A stretch of 64,000 nucleotides of DNA from an uncultured Eubacteriales bacterium (GTDB lineage: Bacteria > Bacillota > Clostridia > Oscillospirales > Oscillospiraceae). Within the stretch, counting starts at the first letter, position 1. Each line of letters begins with the position of its first letter. The notes beneath the pieces are model-generated. The model saw nothing but the letters and a program-made list of their open reading frames with translations. It was not told the origin of the DNA and searched no databases. Below are positions 7,971-16,571 of this stretch, piece by piece. The position numbers and the translations under genes were made by a program. The stretch covers positions 39,916-103,915 of the forward strand of contig CABUJV010000003.1 in the NCBI GenBank assembly GCA_902492005.1, in the 5' to 3' direction.

Positions 7971-9658
7971 ACCCCTCTCTTATACGCCTGAGCCGCCGCC
8001 AGCAGCTCCCCGGCCCCGGCCAGCATGGCGGGCGTGATATGGGCTCCGCCCGTGAGGCGCGCCAATTCCTCCTGCCGCCGCTGCGGTGTGAGAGGCTCCA
8101 CCGCTGTATAGGTCCTGCCGTCCCGTTCTCCCTTCTCCACGGAGAAGTGGGTATCCGCCATGGCGGCGATCTGAGGCAGATGGGTGACGCACAGCACCTG
8201 TTTGGTCCGGGCCAAGTCGGCCATCTTCTCTGCCACCTTCTGCGCGGCCCGGCCGCTGACTCCGGTATCCACCTCGTCAAAGACCAGCGTGGTCACATCG
8301 TCGTTTTCTGCCAACACATTTTTCAGCGCCAGCATAATGCGGGCCAGCTCACCGCCGGAAGCGATCTTTTGGATGGGCTTGAGCGCTTCCCCCACGTTGG
8401 CTGACATCAAGAATTGCACCTCGTCCATTCCGGTGGCGTCCATGCCATGCTCCCCCGCCTTGGGCGCAAAATCCACCTTGAACTGGACCTTTGGCATGTC
8501 CAACTGCCGCAGTTCCCTCTGAATGCGCTCCTCCAGGGCCCGGGCCGCCTCCTGGCGAGATGTGGAAAGTATTTTTCCTTTCTCCTTCGCTGTTTTCAGG
8601 GCGCTGGACAGCTTTTTCTCCAGACGGGCCAGGGTATCGCTGGCGAACTGTATCTCATCCAGCTCCCTGCGGCAGCGTTCCAGGTAAGAGAGCATGTCGG
8701 ACACCGTATCTCCGTATTTCTTCCGAAGCCGGTAGATCACGTCCAGACGGCCTTCCACCTCGTCCAGCTCGCCGGGCGCGACGTCAAAGCGGTCCCGCAG
8801 ATCCCGGACCAGCTCGGCCAGATCATCGGCGGCATAGCGCAGCTCGGCCGCCTTTCCCCGCAGGTCCGCCATCTCCTCGCTGATCGCCGACGCGGAGGCC
8901 AGCGATTGCTCCGCTTCCATGATGAGGGCCACGGCCCCCTCTCGCTCGTCATCGCCGGACAGGGACTGGCAGGCTCCCTCCACCGCCTCGATGAGCCTGC
9001 CCGCGTTGCGCAGTACGCTTCGTCTGGCGTTCAGGGCCTCATCCTCGCCCTCCTTCAGATCGGCCCGCTCCAGCTCGCCGATCTGATACTGGAGGCTGTC
9101 AATCCGGCGGGATTTCTCCGCCTCATCCATCTGGAGGGCTGCCATCTCCCGCTGGATGGCGTTCATGGCGTCATAGGCCGCCCGAAACGCCGCCAGAGCT
9201 GGCTCCAGCCCCCCGAAGCGGTCCAGGTAGTCCAGGTGACAGGCTGGGTCCAAAAGCTGCTGACCGTCGTGCTGGCCGTGAATATTCAAAAGCTGCCGCC
9301 CCAGCTCCCGGAGCTGGGAGACCGTCAAAGGGCGCCCGTTCAAACGGCAGAGGTTCTTCCCGTCCGCCTGGATCTCCCGCTGGAGGAGCAGGACGCCCTC
9401 CGCATCCGGCCCGGCGCCATTTTCCCGAAACCACGCCAAGTCGGGCAGTCCGGTAAACTCCGCGCTGACAAAAGCCGCTCTGGCACCGGTGCGGATCAGA
9501 TCCCGGGAGGTCCGCTCGCCGATGATGGCGCCAATGGCATCCACCACGATGGACTTGCCGGCGCCTGTCTCGCCCGTCAGGGCATTGAAACCGGAGCCGA
9601 ACGGAATGTCTGCCGACTCGATCACTGCGATATTCTCAATGTGGAGCAGGGAAAGCAC
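7967..9658 (-). CDS. recN: DNA repair protein RecN
   Basis: This 563-residue SMC-like ATPase acts in double-strand-break repair. Walker A is GETGAGKS (29-36). A long coiled-coil region rich in Glu, Arg and Leu spans about 150-360. Conserved C-terminal motifs are IASGGELARIMLALK (ABC signature) and LVFDEVDTGVSG (Walker B, near 458-468), followed by CVTHLPQIAAMAD. All are typical of RecN, and length is normal. It lies between argR and the YcxB-like gene, an order (argR-recN) common in Firmicutes. Confidence 0.96.
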   Translation of the reverse strand: MLSLLHIENIAVIESADIPFGSGFNALTGETGAGKSIVVDAIGAIIGERTSRDLIRTGARAAFVSAEFTGLPDLAWFRENGAGPDAEGVLLLQREIQADGKNLCRLNGRPLTVSQLRELGRQLLNIHGQHDGQQLLDPACHLDYLDRFGGLEPALAAFRAAYDAMNAIQREMAALQMDEAEKSRRIDSLQYQIGELERADLKEGEDEALNARRSVLRNAGRLIEAVEGACQSLSGDDEREGAVALIMEAEQSLASASAISEEMADLRGKAAELRYAADDLAELVRDLRDRFDVAPGELDEVEGRLDVIYRLRKKYGDTVSDMLSYLERCRRELDEIQFASDTLARLEKKLSSALKTAKEKGKILSTSRQEAARALEERIQRELRQLDMPKVQFKVDFAPKAGEHGMDATGMDEVQFLMSANVGEALKPIQKIASGGELARIMLALKNVLAENDDVTTLVFDEVDTGVSGRAAQKVAEKMADLARTKQVLCVTHLPQIAAMADTHFSVEKGERDGRTYTAVEPLTPQRRQEELARLTGGAHITPAMLAGAGELLAAAQAYKRGV

Positions 9659-9683
9659 GCCGCCACCCCCCTTTTCACCGACT

Positions 9684-10136
9684 TCAGTTCAGCATGGTGC
9701 GGATCTCTTCGCAGAAAGACGCCGCCTTTTCGTTGTCCCGCATAATCAGCAGAGCGGTATCGTCTCCCGCCAGGCTGCCCACCAGGCCGCTGATCTCCAT
9801 TCCGTCGATAGCGGCGCAGGCCGCCGAGGCCAGGCCGGGCATGGTTTTAATGACCACGATGTTCTGTGCGCGGTCAAAGGAGGTGACTCCCTCCTTGAAA
9901 ATGGTCCGCAGACGTCCGGCAAAGTTCAGCGAAGTCTTGCGGCCGGACACCACATACTTATAGGTGCCGTAACCGGTGAGTTCCTTGATCAGATGCAACT
10001 CCTTGATATCCCTGGAAATGGTGGCCTGGGTCGAGCTTACCCCCCTGGTCTTGAGTTCCGAGAGAAGCTGGTCCTGGGTCTCCACATCCACTTCCTCAAT
10101 GATGCGCAAAATCTCCGCCTGCCGTTTGGATTTCAC
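9684..10136 (-). CDS. argR: Arginine repressor ArgR/AhrC
   Basis: This 150-residue transcription regulator has an N-terminal winged helix (QAEILRIIEEVDVETQDQLL, then GVSSTQATISRDIKELHLIK). The C-terminal hexamerisation and arginine-binding domain ends with GLVGSLAGDDTALLIMRD, whose Asp pair binds arginine. In Bacillus AhrC represses arginine synthesis and activates catabolism. The operon nadK-argR-recN is the conventional Firmicute context. No arginine genes are in the window, so regulation is in trans. Confidence 0.95.
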   Translation of the reverse strand: MKSKRQAEILRIIEEVDVETQDQLLSELKTRGVSSTQATISRDIKELHLIKELTGYGTYKYVVSGRKTSLNFAGRLRTIFKEGVTSFDRAQNIVVIKTMPGLASAACAAIDGMEISGLVGSLAGDDTALLIMRDNEKAASFCEEIRTMLN

Positions 10137-10141
10137 GCGTC

Positions 10142-11008
10142 TCAGCCCCTTCCCAATTTCTGATTAATAATCTCGTAAAAGCTCCTTTGCGTCAGCCGCA
10201 CCACCTGCGTGACGCATTTGGAGCGCCGGACCTCTACCACATCACTGCTACACAGCTTAAACGCCCTGCCCCCGTCCACCGACAGATGGGCGCTTTTGCG
10301 GGACAGCCGGCCAATCTTCACACGCACCACCCGGCTCCGGTCCAGCACCAGGGATTTGGCATGGAGGGCGTGGGCACAGATGGGCGTGACGATGATGTTC
10401 TCCGCCGTGGGCTCTACGATGGGACCGCCCGCCGACATGGAATACGCCGTAGAGCCGGTCGGCGTGGACAAGATTACACCGTCGCCGGAAAAATTGTAAA
10501 TGGGCACGCCGTCGCCCGAGACGTCCAGGTCGAGCACCCGGGCCACCGCCCCCTTGGTGATGACCGCGTCGTTGAGCGCCAGGTCCCGGCAGACGATCTC
10601 CTTTCCCCGGCGGATCGACACGTCCAGCATCATACGGGGCTCCAGCGTATATTTTTTCTCCGCGACACGGCTCAGCAGATCCAATTCACTGTGCTCCAGC
10701 TCCGCCATGAACCCCACACTGCCCATGTTTACACCCAGCACGGGGACCTTATGGGCGACGGCGTCCCGGGCCGCGTGGAGAATCGTGCCGTCCCCGCCGA
10801 AACAAATCAACATATTGGCGTCCTTCAGTTCTGTCTGCATCGCCCGGAATTCCTGCTGGCTGGGCAGCTCCACGCAGCTGACGCTGTCCAGTGAAAAGGG
10901 CAGACACATGCAGGTCCTGATTCCACCCTGCTCCAGAATGGCACTGGCGCGAAGCGCCGCCTTCAGCCCCCGGTCCCGGTACGGGTTGGGGCTCAAAACC
11001 ACCTTCAA
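10142..11008 (-). CDS. nadK: NAD kinase
   Basis: This 288-residue enzyme phosphorylates NAD to NADP. The diagnostic GGDGT motif is at residues 71-75, followed by NMGSVGFMAELE and the conserved LNDAVI segment. Also present are GDGVPIYNFSGDGVILSTPTGSTAYSMSAGGPIV, quoted here only as a region rich in the NAD-binding glycines. Its start overlaps the tlyA stop by four bases (11005-11008), and its stop lies 5 nt before the argR start, so all three should be on one transcript. Confidence 0.95.
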   Translation of the reverse strand: MKVVLSPNPYRDRGLKAALRASAILEQGGIRTCMCLPFSLDSVSCVELPSQQEFRAMQTELKDANMLICFGGDGTILHAARDAVAHKVPVLGVNMGSVGFMAELEHSELDLLSRVAEKKYTLEPRMMLDVSIRRGKEIVCRDLALNDAVITKGAVARVLDLDVSGDGVPIYNFSGDGVILSTPTGSTAYSMSAGGPIVEPTAENIIVTPICAHALHAKSLVLDRSRVVRVKIGRLSRKSAHLSVDGGRAFKLCSSDVVEVRRSKCVTQVVRLTQRSFYEIINQKLGRG

Positions 11009-11817
11009 ACGTGTTTCCCTCCCTCAAGCGTGCTGTGGGACTCCGCCACCAGGGCCGCCAGGTCGCCGCAGCAGGCTTCTCCTGCCCCTGCGGACAGGTA
11101 ACCAAGGTATTCAATGTTGCCCTCTGGTCCCCGGATTGGTGAGAAGGTTAATCCCTTTACGGTAAAATCCGCCTCTGCCGCGTGGAGCAAAAACCGCTCC
11201 AGTACCTCGAGATGAACGCCCGGTTCCCGCACCACGCCCTTTTTCCCCACCTTTTCACGGCCCGCCTCGAACTGCGGCTTTACCAGGCATACCGCATGTC
11301 CCTCCGGCTTGAGCAGTCCCCGGAGAGCGGGCAATATCAGCCGCAGAGAGATAAAGGACACGTCCACACTGGCAAAATCCAACGCATCCGGCACCTGCTC
11401 ATGAGTCAGATAGCGGGCGTTGGTCCGTTCCAGGCAGACAACCCGCGGGTCGCTGCGGAGCTTCCAGGCCAACTGCCCATAGCCCACATCCACGGCATAA
11501 ACCTTCTCCGCCCCATTTTGAAGCATGCAGTCGGTAAATCCTCCGGTTGAAGCGCCGATATCGCCGCATATCGTCCCCTGGAGCCGGATGGGGAACGTCT
11601 TCATCGCTTTTTCCAGCTTAAGACCTCCGCGGCTCACATAGGCCAGTTCCTGTCCCCGGATCAGAAGCTCCGCCGACTCATCCACCGCCATGCCCGCCTT
11701 ATCCAGCCGCTGGCCGCCCATAAAAACCAGACCGGACATAATAAGGGCCTGGGCCCGCTGGCGGCTCTCCACCATGCCCCGTTCCAACAGCAACACGTCC
11801 AGACGCTTTTTACCCAC
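11005..11817 (-). CDS. tlyA: TlyA-family rRNA 2'-O-methyltransferase / hemolysin-like protein
   Basis: The 270-residue product has an N-terminal S4 RNA-binding domain (RLDVLLLERGMVESRQRAQ). It is followed by an FtsJ/RrmJ-like Rossmann methyltransferase with the SAM motif GDIGASTGGF (85-94) and DFASVDVSFISL. Mycobacterial TlyA 2'-O-methylates 16S and 23S rRNA; in clostridia this is expected, not shown. The open frame extends further 5', but GTG 11817 has GGAGG 9 nt upstream and overlaps the dxs stop by 8 nt, which fits translational coupling. Confidence 0.9.
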   Translation of the reverse strand: MGKKRLDVLLLERGMVESRQRAQALIMSGLVFMGGQRLDKAGMAVDESAELLIRGQELAYVSRGGLKLEKAMKTFPIRLQGTICGDIGASTGGFTDCMLQNGAEKVYAVDVGYGQLAWKLRSDPRVVCLERTNARYLTHEQVPDALDFASVDVSFISLRLILPALRGLLKPEGHAVCLVKPQFEAGREKVGKKGVVREPGVHLEVLERFLLHAAEADFTVKGLTFSPIRGPEGNIEYLGYLSAGAGEACCGDLAALVAESHSTLEGGKHV

Positions 11818-13657
11818 GCCGCAAGACCTCCAATGCCCTCTCATACAACGAGCTGACATCCAGCCCACAGAGCTTTTTCTGTTCCGCCACTGTCCCCTGC
11901 GGAATAAAATGCGCTCCGGTGTTGCACAGCGCCATGGCTCGGGGCGCCAGGCCCGCCATCGCCAGCCCGGCGGCAATCCGCTCTCCCACACAGCCCATGG
12001 CGGCGCACTCCTCGGCGACCAAAAGGCGGCCCGTACGGGCGACCGAGGCCAGCACCGGCTTCAAATCCAACGGCTGGATCTGGTTGAGCTTGATGACCTC
12101 CGGGGAGGATCCATCCTGCTTCAGCCGCTCCGCCGCCGCCAGAACATCGCCGGTCAGAGTTCCATATGTGACAAGTGTAATCCCTTGTCCGGTTTTCAAA
12201 AGAAAGGTCTTTTCGCCCCAGTGGTCTGAATGATAGCCGGACTCGCCCCCGCGGGGGTAGCGCAGGGCCACCGGTCCTTTTTCTTCCCGGACCGCGTAGA
12301 ACAGCATCGAGCGCAGCTCGGCAAAGCTGGCAGGGGCCAGCACCGTCATCCCCGGCACCGTGGCCAGATAAGCCACATCGAACAGGCCGTGGTGGGTCTC
12401 GCCGTCCTCTCCCACCAGGCCGGCGCGGTCAACGCCGAACACCACGTGCAGGCCCTGAATGCCCACATCGTGGAGCAGCATGTCATAGCCCCTCTGCAGG
12501 AAGGAAGAATAGACCGCCAGCACCGGCACCGCCCCCTCCTTGGCCATCCCGGCGGCCATGGCGACAGCGTGCCCCTCTGCAATCCCCACATCAAAATAGC
12601 GGTCAGGATAGCAGCGTGAAAATTCCTTCAGACCGGTCCCGTCCCGCATGGCGGCCGTGATGGCACACAGACGGTTCTCCTGTTCCGCCAGAGCGCACAT
12701 AGCGGCTCCGAAGGCGCCGGAGAAGCTGGGCTTGGAGAACTGAAGGGCCTCTCCGGTCTGGATGCAGAACCTGGATACCCCGTGGAACGCGTCCGGATTT
12801 TTTTCCGCAGGTGCATAGTCTTTTCCCTTTACAGTTCTGACGTGGAGCAGAACTGGTGTTTCCAGATCCCGCGCGTAGCTCAGAAGGCGGGTCAGGCCGC
12901 GCACGTCGTGCCCGTCCACCGGTCCCAGATAGGTAAAGCCCATGTCCTCAAACATGCTGCAAGGCAGCAGGGTCTCCTTGACCGCCTTTTTGATCTTGTG
13001 CGTCACATTATAAACATGCCTGCCCCCCGGCAGGATTGCCATCGCCCGCCGGTAGCCCTTCTTGAAACGCAGATACTGCGGCTTCAGCCGCTGATGGGCC
13101 AGATGCTCCGCCACGCCGCCCACATTTTTCGTGATGGACATTCCGTTGTCGTTCAGAATGACCAAAATGGGCTCGCCACTCTCACCGGCGTTGGACAGCC
13201 CCTCATAGGCCAAGCCGCCGGTCAGCGCGCCGTCGCCAATCAGGGCGGCTACATGGTAATTCTCCCCCTTCAGCGTCCTCGCCCGGGCCATACCCAGAGC
13301 CACAGACACCGAATTGGAGGCGTGTCCGGCGATAAAGGCGTCGTGGACGCTCTCCTTCGGCTTCGGATAGCCGGACAACCCTCCAAAAGTCCGCAGGGTA
13401 TCCATCAGCCCGTCCCGGCCAGTCAGTATCTTGTGGCAGTAACACTGATGCCCCACGTCGAACACCAGCCGGTCCAGACCGGTGTCAAAGACCCGGTGAA
13501 AGGCCACCGTCAGTTCCACCGCCCCCAAGTTGGAGGCCAAATGCCCTCCGGTGCGGGACACCACATCCAGCAGCCGGGCCCTCAGCCGGGCGCAGAGGGC
13601 CTCCGCCTCCGCATCGCTGATGTTATGCAGGTCAGGAATCTCATCGAATTCTATCAA
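11810..13657 (-). CDS. dxs: 1-deoxy-D-xylulose-5-phosphate synthase
   Basis: This 615-residue thiamine-diphosphate transketolase-like enzyme condenses pyruvate and glyceraldehyde-3-phosphate, the first step of the MEP isoprenoid pathway. The TPP motif runs from GDGALTGG (near 140) to ILNDNGMSI. The central pyrimidine domain contains FGVDRAGLVGEDGETHHG, and the C-terminal transketolase domain contains LRYPRGG. The in-frame ATG at 13690 has no good SD, whereas TTG 13657 is preceded by GGGAGGTG at suitable spacing, giving an N-terminus of (M)IEFDEIPDLHNIS. It sits between ispA and tlyA, a classic clostridial order that supplies prenyl precursors. Confidence 0.94.
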   Translation of the reverse strand: MIEFDEIPDLHNISDAEAEALCARLRARLLDVVSRTGGHLASNLGAVELTVAFHRVFDTGLDRLVFDVGHQCYCHKILTGRDGLMDTLRTFGGLSGYPKPKESVHDAFIAGHASNSVSVALGMARARTLKGENYHVAALIGDGALTGGLAYEGLSNAGESGEPILVILNDNGMSITKNVGGVAEHLAHQRLKPQYLRFKKGYRRAMAILPGGRHVYNVTHKIKKAVKETLLPCSMFEDMGFTYLGPVDGHDVRGLTRLLSYARDLETPVLLHVRTVKGKDYAPAEKNPDAFHGVSRFCIQTGEALQFSKPSFSGAFGAAMCALAEQENRLCAITAAMRDGTGLKEFSRCYPDRYFDVGIAEGHAVAMAAGMAKEGAVPVLAVYSSFLQRGYDMLLHDVGIQGLHVVFGVDRAGLVGEDGETHHGLFDVAYLATVPGMTVLAPASFAELRSMLFYAVREEKGPVALRYPRGGESGYHSDHWGEKTFLLKTGQGITLVTYGTLTGDVLAAAERLKQDGSSPEVIKLNQIQPLDLKPVLASVARTGRLLVAEECAAMGCVGERIAAGLAMAGLAPRAMALCNTGAHFIPQGTVAEQKKLCGLDVSSLYERALEVLRRG

Positions 13658-13758
13658 GGCGCACCTCCCGGCGCGGCGGGATACTCCCAAGGCCGCTCTT
13701 GCCGGTCTCTATGTTTTTAAAATAGTATATCATATTGAATAAAAAACCGCAAATGTAC

Positions 13759-14232
13759 TTATACGCTCACGACCAGCCAAGTGCCCAGCAGGCCAATCCC
13801 CGTGCCCAGCAGGCCGCCCGCCAGGACCTGGATCGGCGTATGACCCAGCAGTTCCTTGAGCTCCTTGCTGAACAGGGCGGGCTTCATCTCCATCCAGTGG
13901 TCCATCATATAGTTGAGAATCTTGGCCTGTTCGCCGGCCGCCCGGCGGACATTGGAGGCGTCGTACATCACGACGATGGCAACCACGGCGGCAATGGCAA
14001 ACAGCGGCGAGGACCAGCCGTAGAGCATTCCTGTGGTACTGGCGCAGGCGCAGACAAAGGCGGAATGAGAGCTTGGCATCCCACCGCTGGCCCAGATATA
14101 CCGCCAATCCAGCCGCCGTCTGGTAATCAGCACCACCACAACCTTCAGCACCTGGGCGGAAGCCCACGCAACGGCGGAGAGCACCAGGATCAGATTTCCT
14201 ATATGGTAGTTGGGCAGATTGTACTCAGGCAT
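13759..14232 (-). CDS. Divergent PAP2 (DUF212/YuiD-like) membrane protein
   Basis: This 157-residue integral membrane protein carries the family signatures GGMPSSHSAFVCA (about 50-62), MYDASNVRRAAGEQA (about 88-102) and LGHTPIQVLAGG near the C-terminus. These correspond to the phosphatase/haloperoxidase-related DUF212 family. Four to five hydrophobic segments are visible. The ispA-DUF212-dxs context suggests a link to prenyl-phosphate metabolism, for example polyprenyl-phosphate dephosphorylation. This is inference; the family's reaction is not established. Confidence 0.85.
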   Translation of the reverse strand: MPEYNLPNYHIGNLILVLSAVAWASAQVLKVVVVLITRRRLDWRYIWASGGMPSSHSAFVCACASTTGMLYGWSSPLFAIAAVVAIVVMYDASNVRRAAGEQAKILNYMMDHWMEMKPALFSKELKELLGHTPIQVLAGGLLGTGIGLLGTWLVVSV

Positions 14233-14238
14233 CCCGCA

Positions 14239-15117
14239 TCACTTCTCCCGTCCCGCCAATTGATCCGCCAGCCAGCACAAAAAGCCCCGCTCCTCAAAGA
14301 TGGACAGCGCCTCTTCCGCTTCCCGGGTCAGCGTTTCCACCAGCTCCCGGCAGGCATCCAGGCCCTTAAGGGTATAGAACGTGGTCTTCTCATTGGCGCT
14401 GTCGGAGCCGATGCTCTTCCCCAGTGTCTGCTCGTCCCCCACCACATCCAGCATATCGTCCCGGATCTGGAAGGCCAGCCCCAGCTTCTGGGCGTAGCGG
14501 CGCACCGCTGCCCGCTTCATCTCGTCTCCGCCCGCCGCGATGCAGCCCATTTCTGCGGCGGCTGAGATCAGGGCTCCGGTCTTAAGGGCCTGAAGCCGCT
14601 CCAGCTCCTGCTGACTCAGGCTGCGTCCCTCCGCCGCCATGTCCAGCGCTTGGCCGCCCACCATACCCCGGGCCCCGGCGGCTCTCGCCAGGCAGGCGCA
14701 CGCCGCCGCCACCCGCTCCGCAGGCAGACCCTCGCCTCCCTCCAGCGCGGTTTCAAAGGCGGCGGTCAGCAGGCCGTCGCCTGCCAGGACTGCCATCGCC
14801 TCCCCAAATACCTTGTGATTGGTGGGACGGCCCCGCCGGAGGTCATCGTCATCCATGCAGGGCAGATCGTCATGGATCAGAGAATAGGTGTGGATCATCT
14901 CCACCGCGCAGGCAAAGGGCAGGGCTTGGTCCGGGTCCCCGCCGCACATACGGCAGACCTCCAGGGTCAGAACGGGCCGCACCCGCTTTCCACCTGCCAA
15001 AAGGCTGTACTCCATGGCGTCATACAGACTGGCCATGGGCTCGCACGCCCGGAAACGATCCCTCAGATGGGCCTCGATCAGGAGCACATCCTCTTCCAGC
15101 TGCTTCCGATAGTCCAT
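14239..15117 (-). CDS. ispA: Farnesyl/geranylgeranyl diphosphate synthase
   Basis: This 292-residue all-helical prenyltransferase elongates allylic diphosphates with isopentenyl diphosphate. The first aspartate-rich motif is within HDDLPCMDDDDLRRGR (residues 82-97); the second is RDDMLD (219-224). Both bind Mg-diphosphate. GGKRVRP near residue 42 is the conserved substrate site. The ATG at 15117 has GGAGG 7 nt upstream and follows the xseB stop by 1 nt; the longer upstream frame is rejected. Genes xseA-xseB-ispA are arranged as in Bacillus. Confidence 0.95.
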   Translation of the reverse strand: MDYRKQLEEDVLLIEAHLRDRFRACEPMASLYDAMEYSLLAGGKRVRPVLTLEVCRMCGGDPDQALPFACAVEMIHTYSLIHDDLPCMDDDDLRRGRPTNHKVFGEAMAVLAGDGLLTAAFETALEGGEGLPAERVAAACACLARAAGARGMVGGQALDMAAEGRSLSQQELERLQALKTGALISAAAEMGCIAAGGDEMKRAAVRRYAQKLGLAFQIRDDMLDVVGDEQTLGKSIGSDSANEKTTFYTLKGLDACRELVETLTREAEEALSIFEERGFLCWLADQLAGREK

Positions 15118-15118
15118 G

Positions 15119-15355
15119 TCATCCCTCCTCGGGCGCAAAAGGCTCTTCCACCGGCTTCCCGCCGGGCCCCGCCGAGAGCTTGACCACCTTCTGTTCCGCC
15201 TTATCCAGCAGGCTGGAGCATTGCTTCATCAGCGAGGTGCCCTCCTCAAACAGCTTGAGGGATTCCTCCAGAGGGGCCTCCCCCTTTTCCAGCTGGGCCA
15301 CGATCTCCTCCAGGCGGGCCATGTTCTCCTCAAAGGACCTCTTTTTTTCCGCCAT
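15119..15355 (-). CDS. xseB: Exodeoxyribonuclease VII small subunit
   Basis: The 78-residue product is the typical acidic, helical small subunit. It carries the signature FEENMARLEEIVAQLEKGEAP followed by LEESLKLFEEG and a C-terminal lysine-containing tail (KAEQKVVKL). It associates with XseA to degrade single-stranded DNA. Its start lies 26 nt inside the 3' end of xseA, so the two are translationally coupled. Confidence 0.94.
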   Translation of the reverse strand: MAEKKRSFEENMARLEEIVAQLEKGEAPLEESLKLFEEGTSLMKQCSSLLDKAEQKVVKLSAGPGGKPVEEPFAPEEG

Positions 15356-16571
15356 AGTTCTCTCCTCCTTGCTTGGACTCGACCTGACAGCGGAGGGCTC
15401 CGTCTGCCAGGCGCACCGTCACGTTGTCTCCCGGCTCCACGCCGGACACGGATGCAAGTACCCGCCCCGCCCCGTCGGTGGTCAGGGCGTAGCCCCGGCC
15501 CAGCACCTTCAGGGGACTGAGCGCGTCCAGCGCCGCGGCCAGCCGGGCAAAGCGTTCCCGCTCCGTCGCCAGCGTACCGTGGAGCCCTTGGACCAGACGG
15601 CGGCCCTGGTAGTCCAGCAGCATCCTCCGGTCCTGGAGATAGCACAGCGGGTCCTGCAGGGCCCGGGCCTTGCCCAGACGCTCCAGCTCCCGCCGGTTAC
15701 GCTCCAGCCTGCTCCCCATGGCCTGTTCCAGCCGCGCTTTGTATTGGAGCAGCGCCGCGAACAGCTCGTTCTGATCGGGCGCCGCCAGTTCCGCCGCGTT
15801 GGACGGGGTAGCCGCCCGCAGATCCGCCACAAAATCCGCGATGGTCACGTCGGGCTCGTGTCCCACCGCGGAGATGACAGGGGTCTCACAGTCGTAGATG
15901 GCCCGGGCCACGCGCTCGTCGTTGAACGCCCACAGATCCTCCATAGAGCCGCCGCCCCGGCCGGTAATGATGAGGTCGGCCGCCCCGTTCTGGTCGGCAT
16001 ACCGAAGGGCCGAGGCAATCTCGCCCGGCGCTTCCGCCCCCTGGACCCGTACCGGCAGCAGCACGATCCGGGCCAGGGGCCAGCGGGCCCCCAGAATGCG
16101 CAGCATGTCCCGTACCGCCGCCCCTGCGGGTGAGGTAATCAGGGCGATCCTTTGGGGGTAGCGCGGAATCGGCCGTTTATGGCCCTGGTCGAAAAGTCCT
16201 TCCCGAAAGAGTTTTTCCTTCAACTGTTCAAAGGCCGCATGCAGGTCTCCGACACCGTCCGGAGAGAGCTCCTGACAGTAAAGCTGGTACTGTCCGTCCC
16301 GCGGAAAGACGGCCACCCGGCCAAAAGCCACCACCTTCATCCCGTTTTCCGGCCGAAACCGCAGCCGGGACGCCTCCCGGCGGAACATGACGCATCGGAT
16401 GGCTCCCCCCTCGTCCTTCATGGAAAAGTAGTGGTGCCCGGAGGGGTACATCTTGTAGTTGGAGATCTCTCCGCGGACAAGCAGGCCGGACAAAAGCCCG
16501 TCCCGGTCCAGCAGATTTTTGATATAGCCATTGACCTGGGATACGCTGTAAACACGCCCCTGGATGCTCAT
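15330..16571 (-). CDS. xseA: Exodeoxyribonuclease VII large subunit
   Basis: The 413-residue large subunit has an N-terminal OB-fold (YSVSQVNGYIKNLL; VRGEISNYKMYPSGHHYFSMKD). The catalytic domain contains ALITSPAGAAVRDML and GRGGGSMEDLWAFNDE, then CETPVISAVGHEPDVTIADFVADLRAATPSNAAE, cited here as the conserved catalytic stretch. A long coiled-coil C-terminal region follows. ATG 16571 overlaps the preceding gene's stop by four bases and has an AGGAGGA SD. The much longer open frame upstream to 17264 is a shadow of the TsaD-like gene. Confidence 0.96.
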   Translation of the reverse strand: MSIQGRVYSVSQVNGYIKNLLDRDGLLSGLLVRGEISNYKMYPSGHHYFSMKDEGGAIRCVMFRREASRLRFRPENGMKVVAFGRVAVFPRDGQYQLYCQELSPDGVGDLHAAFEQLKEKLFREGLFDQGHKRPIPRYPQRIALITSPAGAAVRDMLRILGARWPLARIVLLPVRVQGAEAPGEIASALRYADQNGAADLIITGRGGGSMEDLWAFNDERVARAIYDCETPVISAVGHEPDVTIADFVADLRAATPSNAAELAAPDQNELFAALLQYKARLEQAMGSRLERNRRELERLGKARALQDPLCYLQDRRMLLDYQGRRLVQGLHGTLATERERFARLAAALDALSPLKVLGRGYALTTDGAGRVLASVSGVEPGDNVTVRLADGALRCQVESKQGGENYGGKKEVL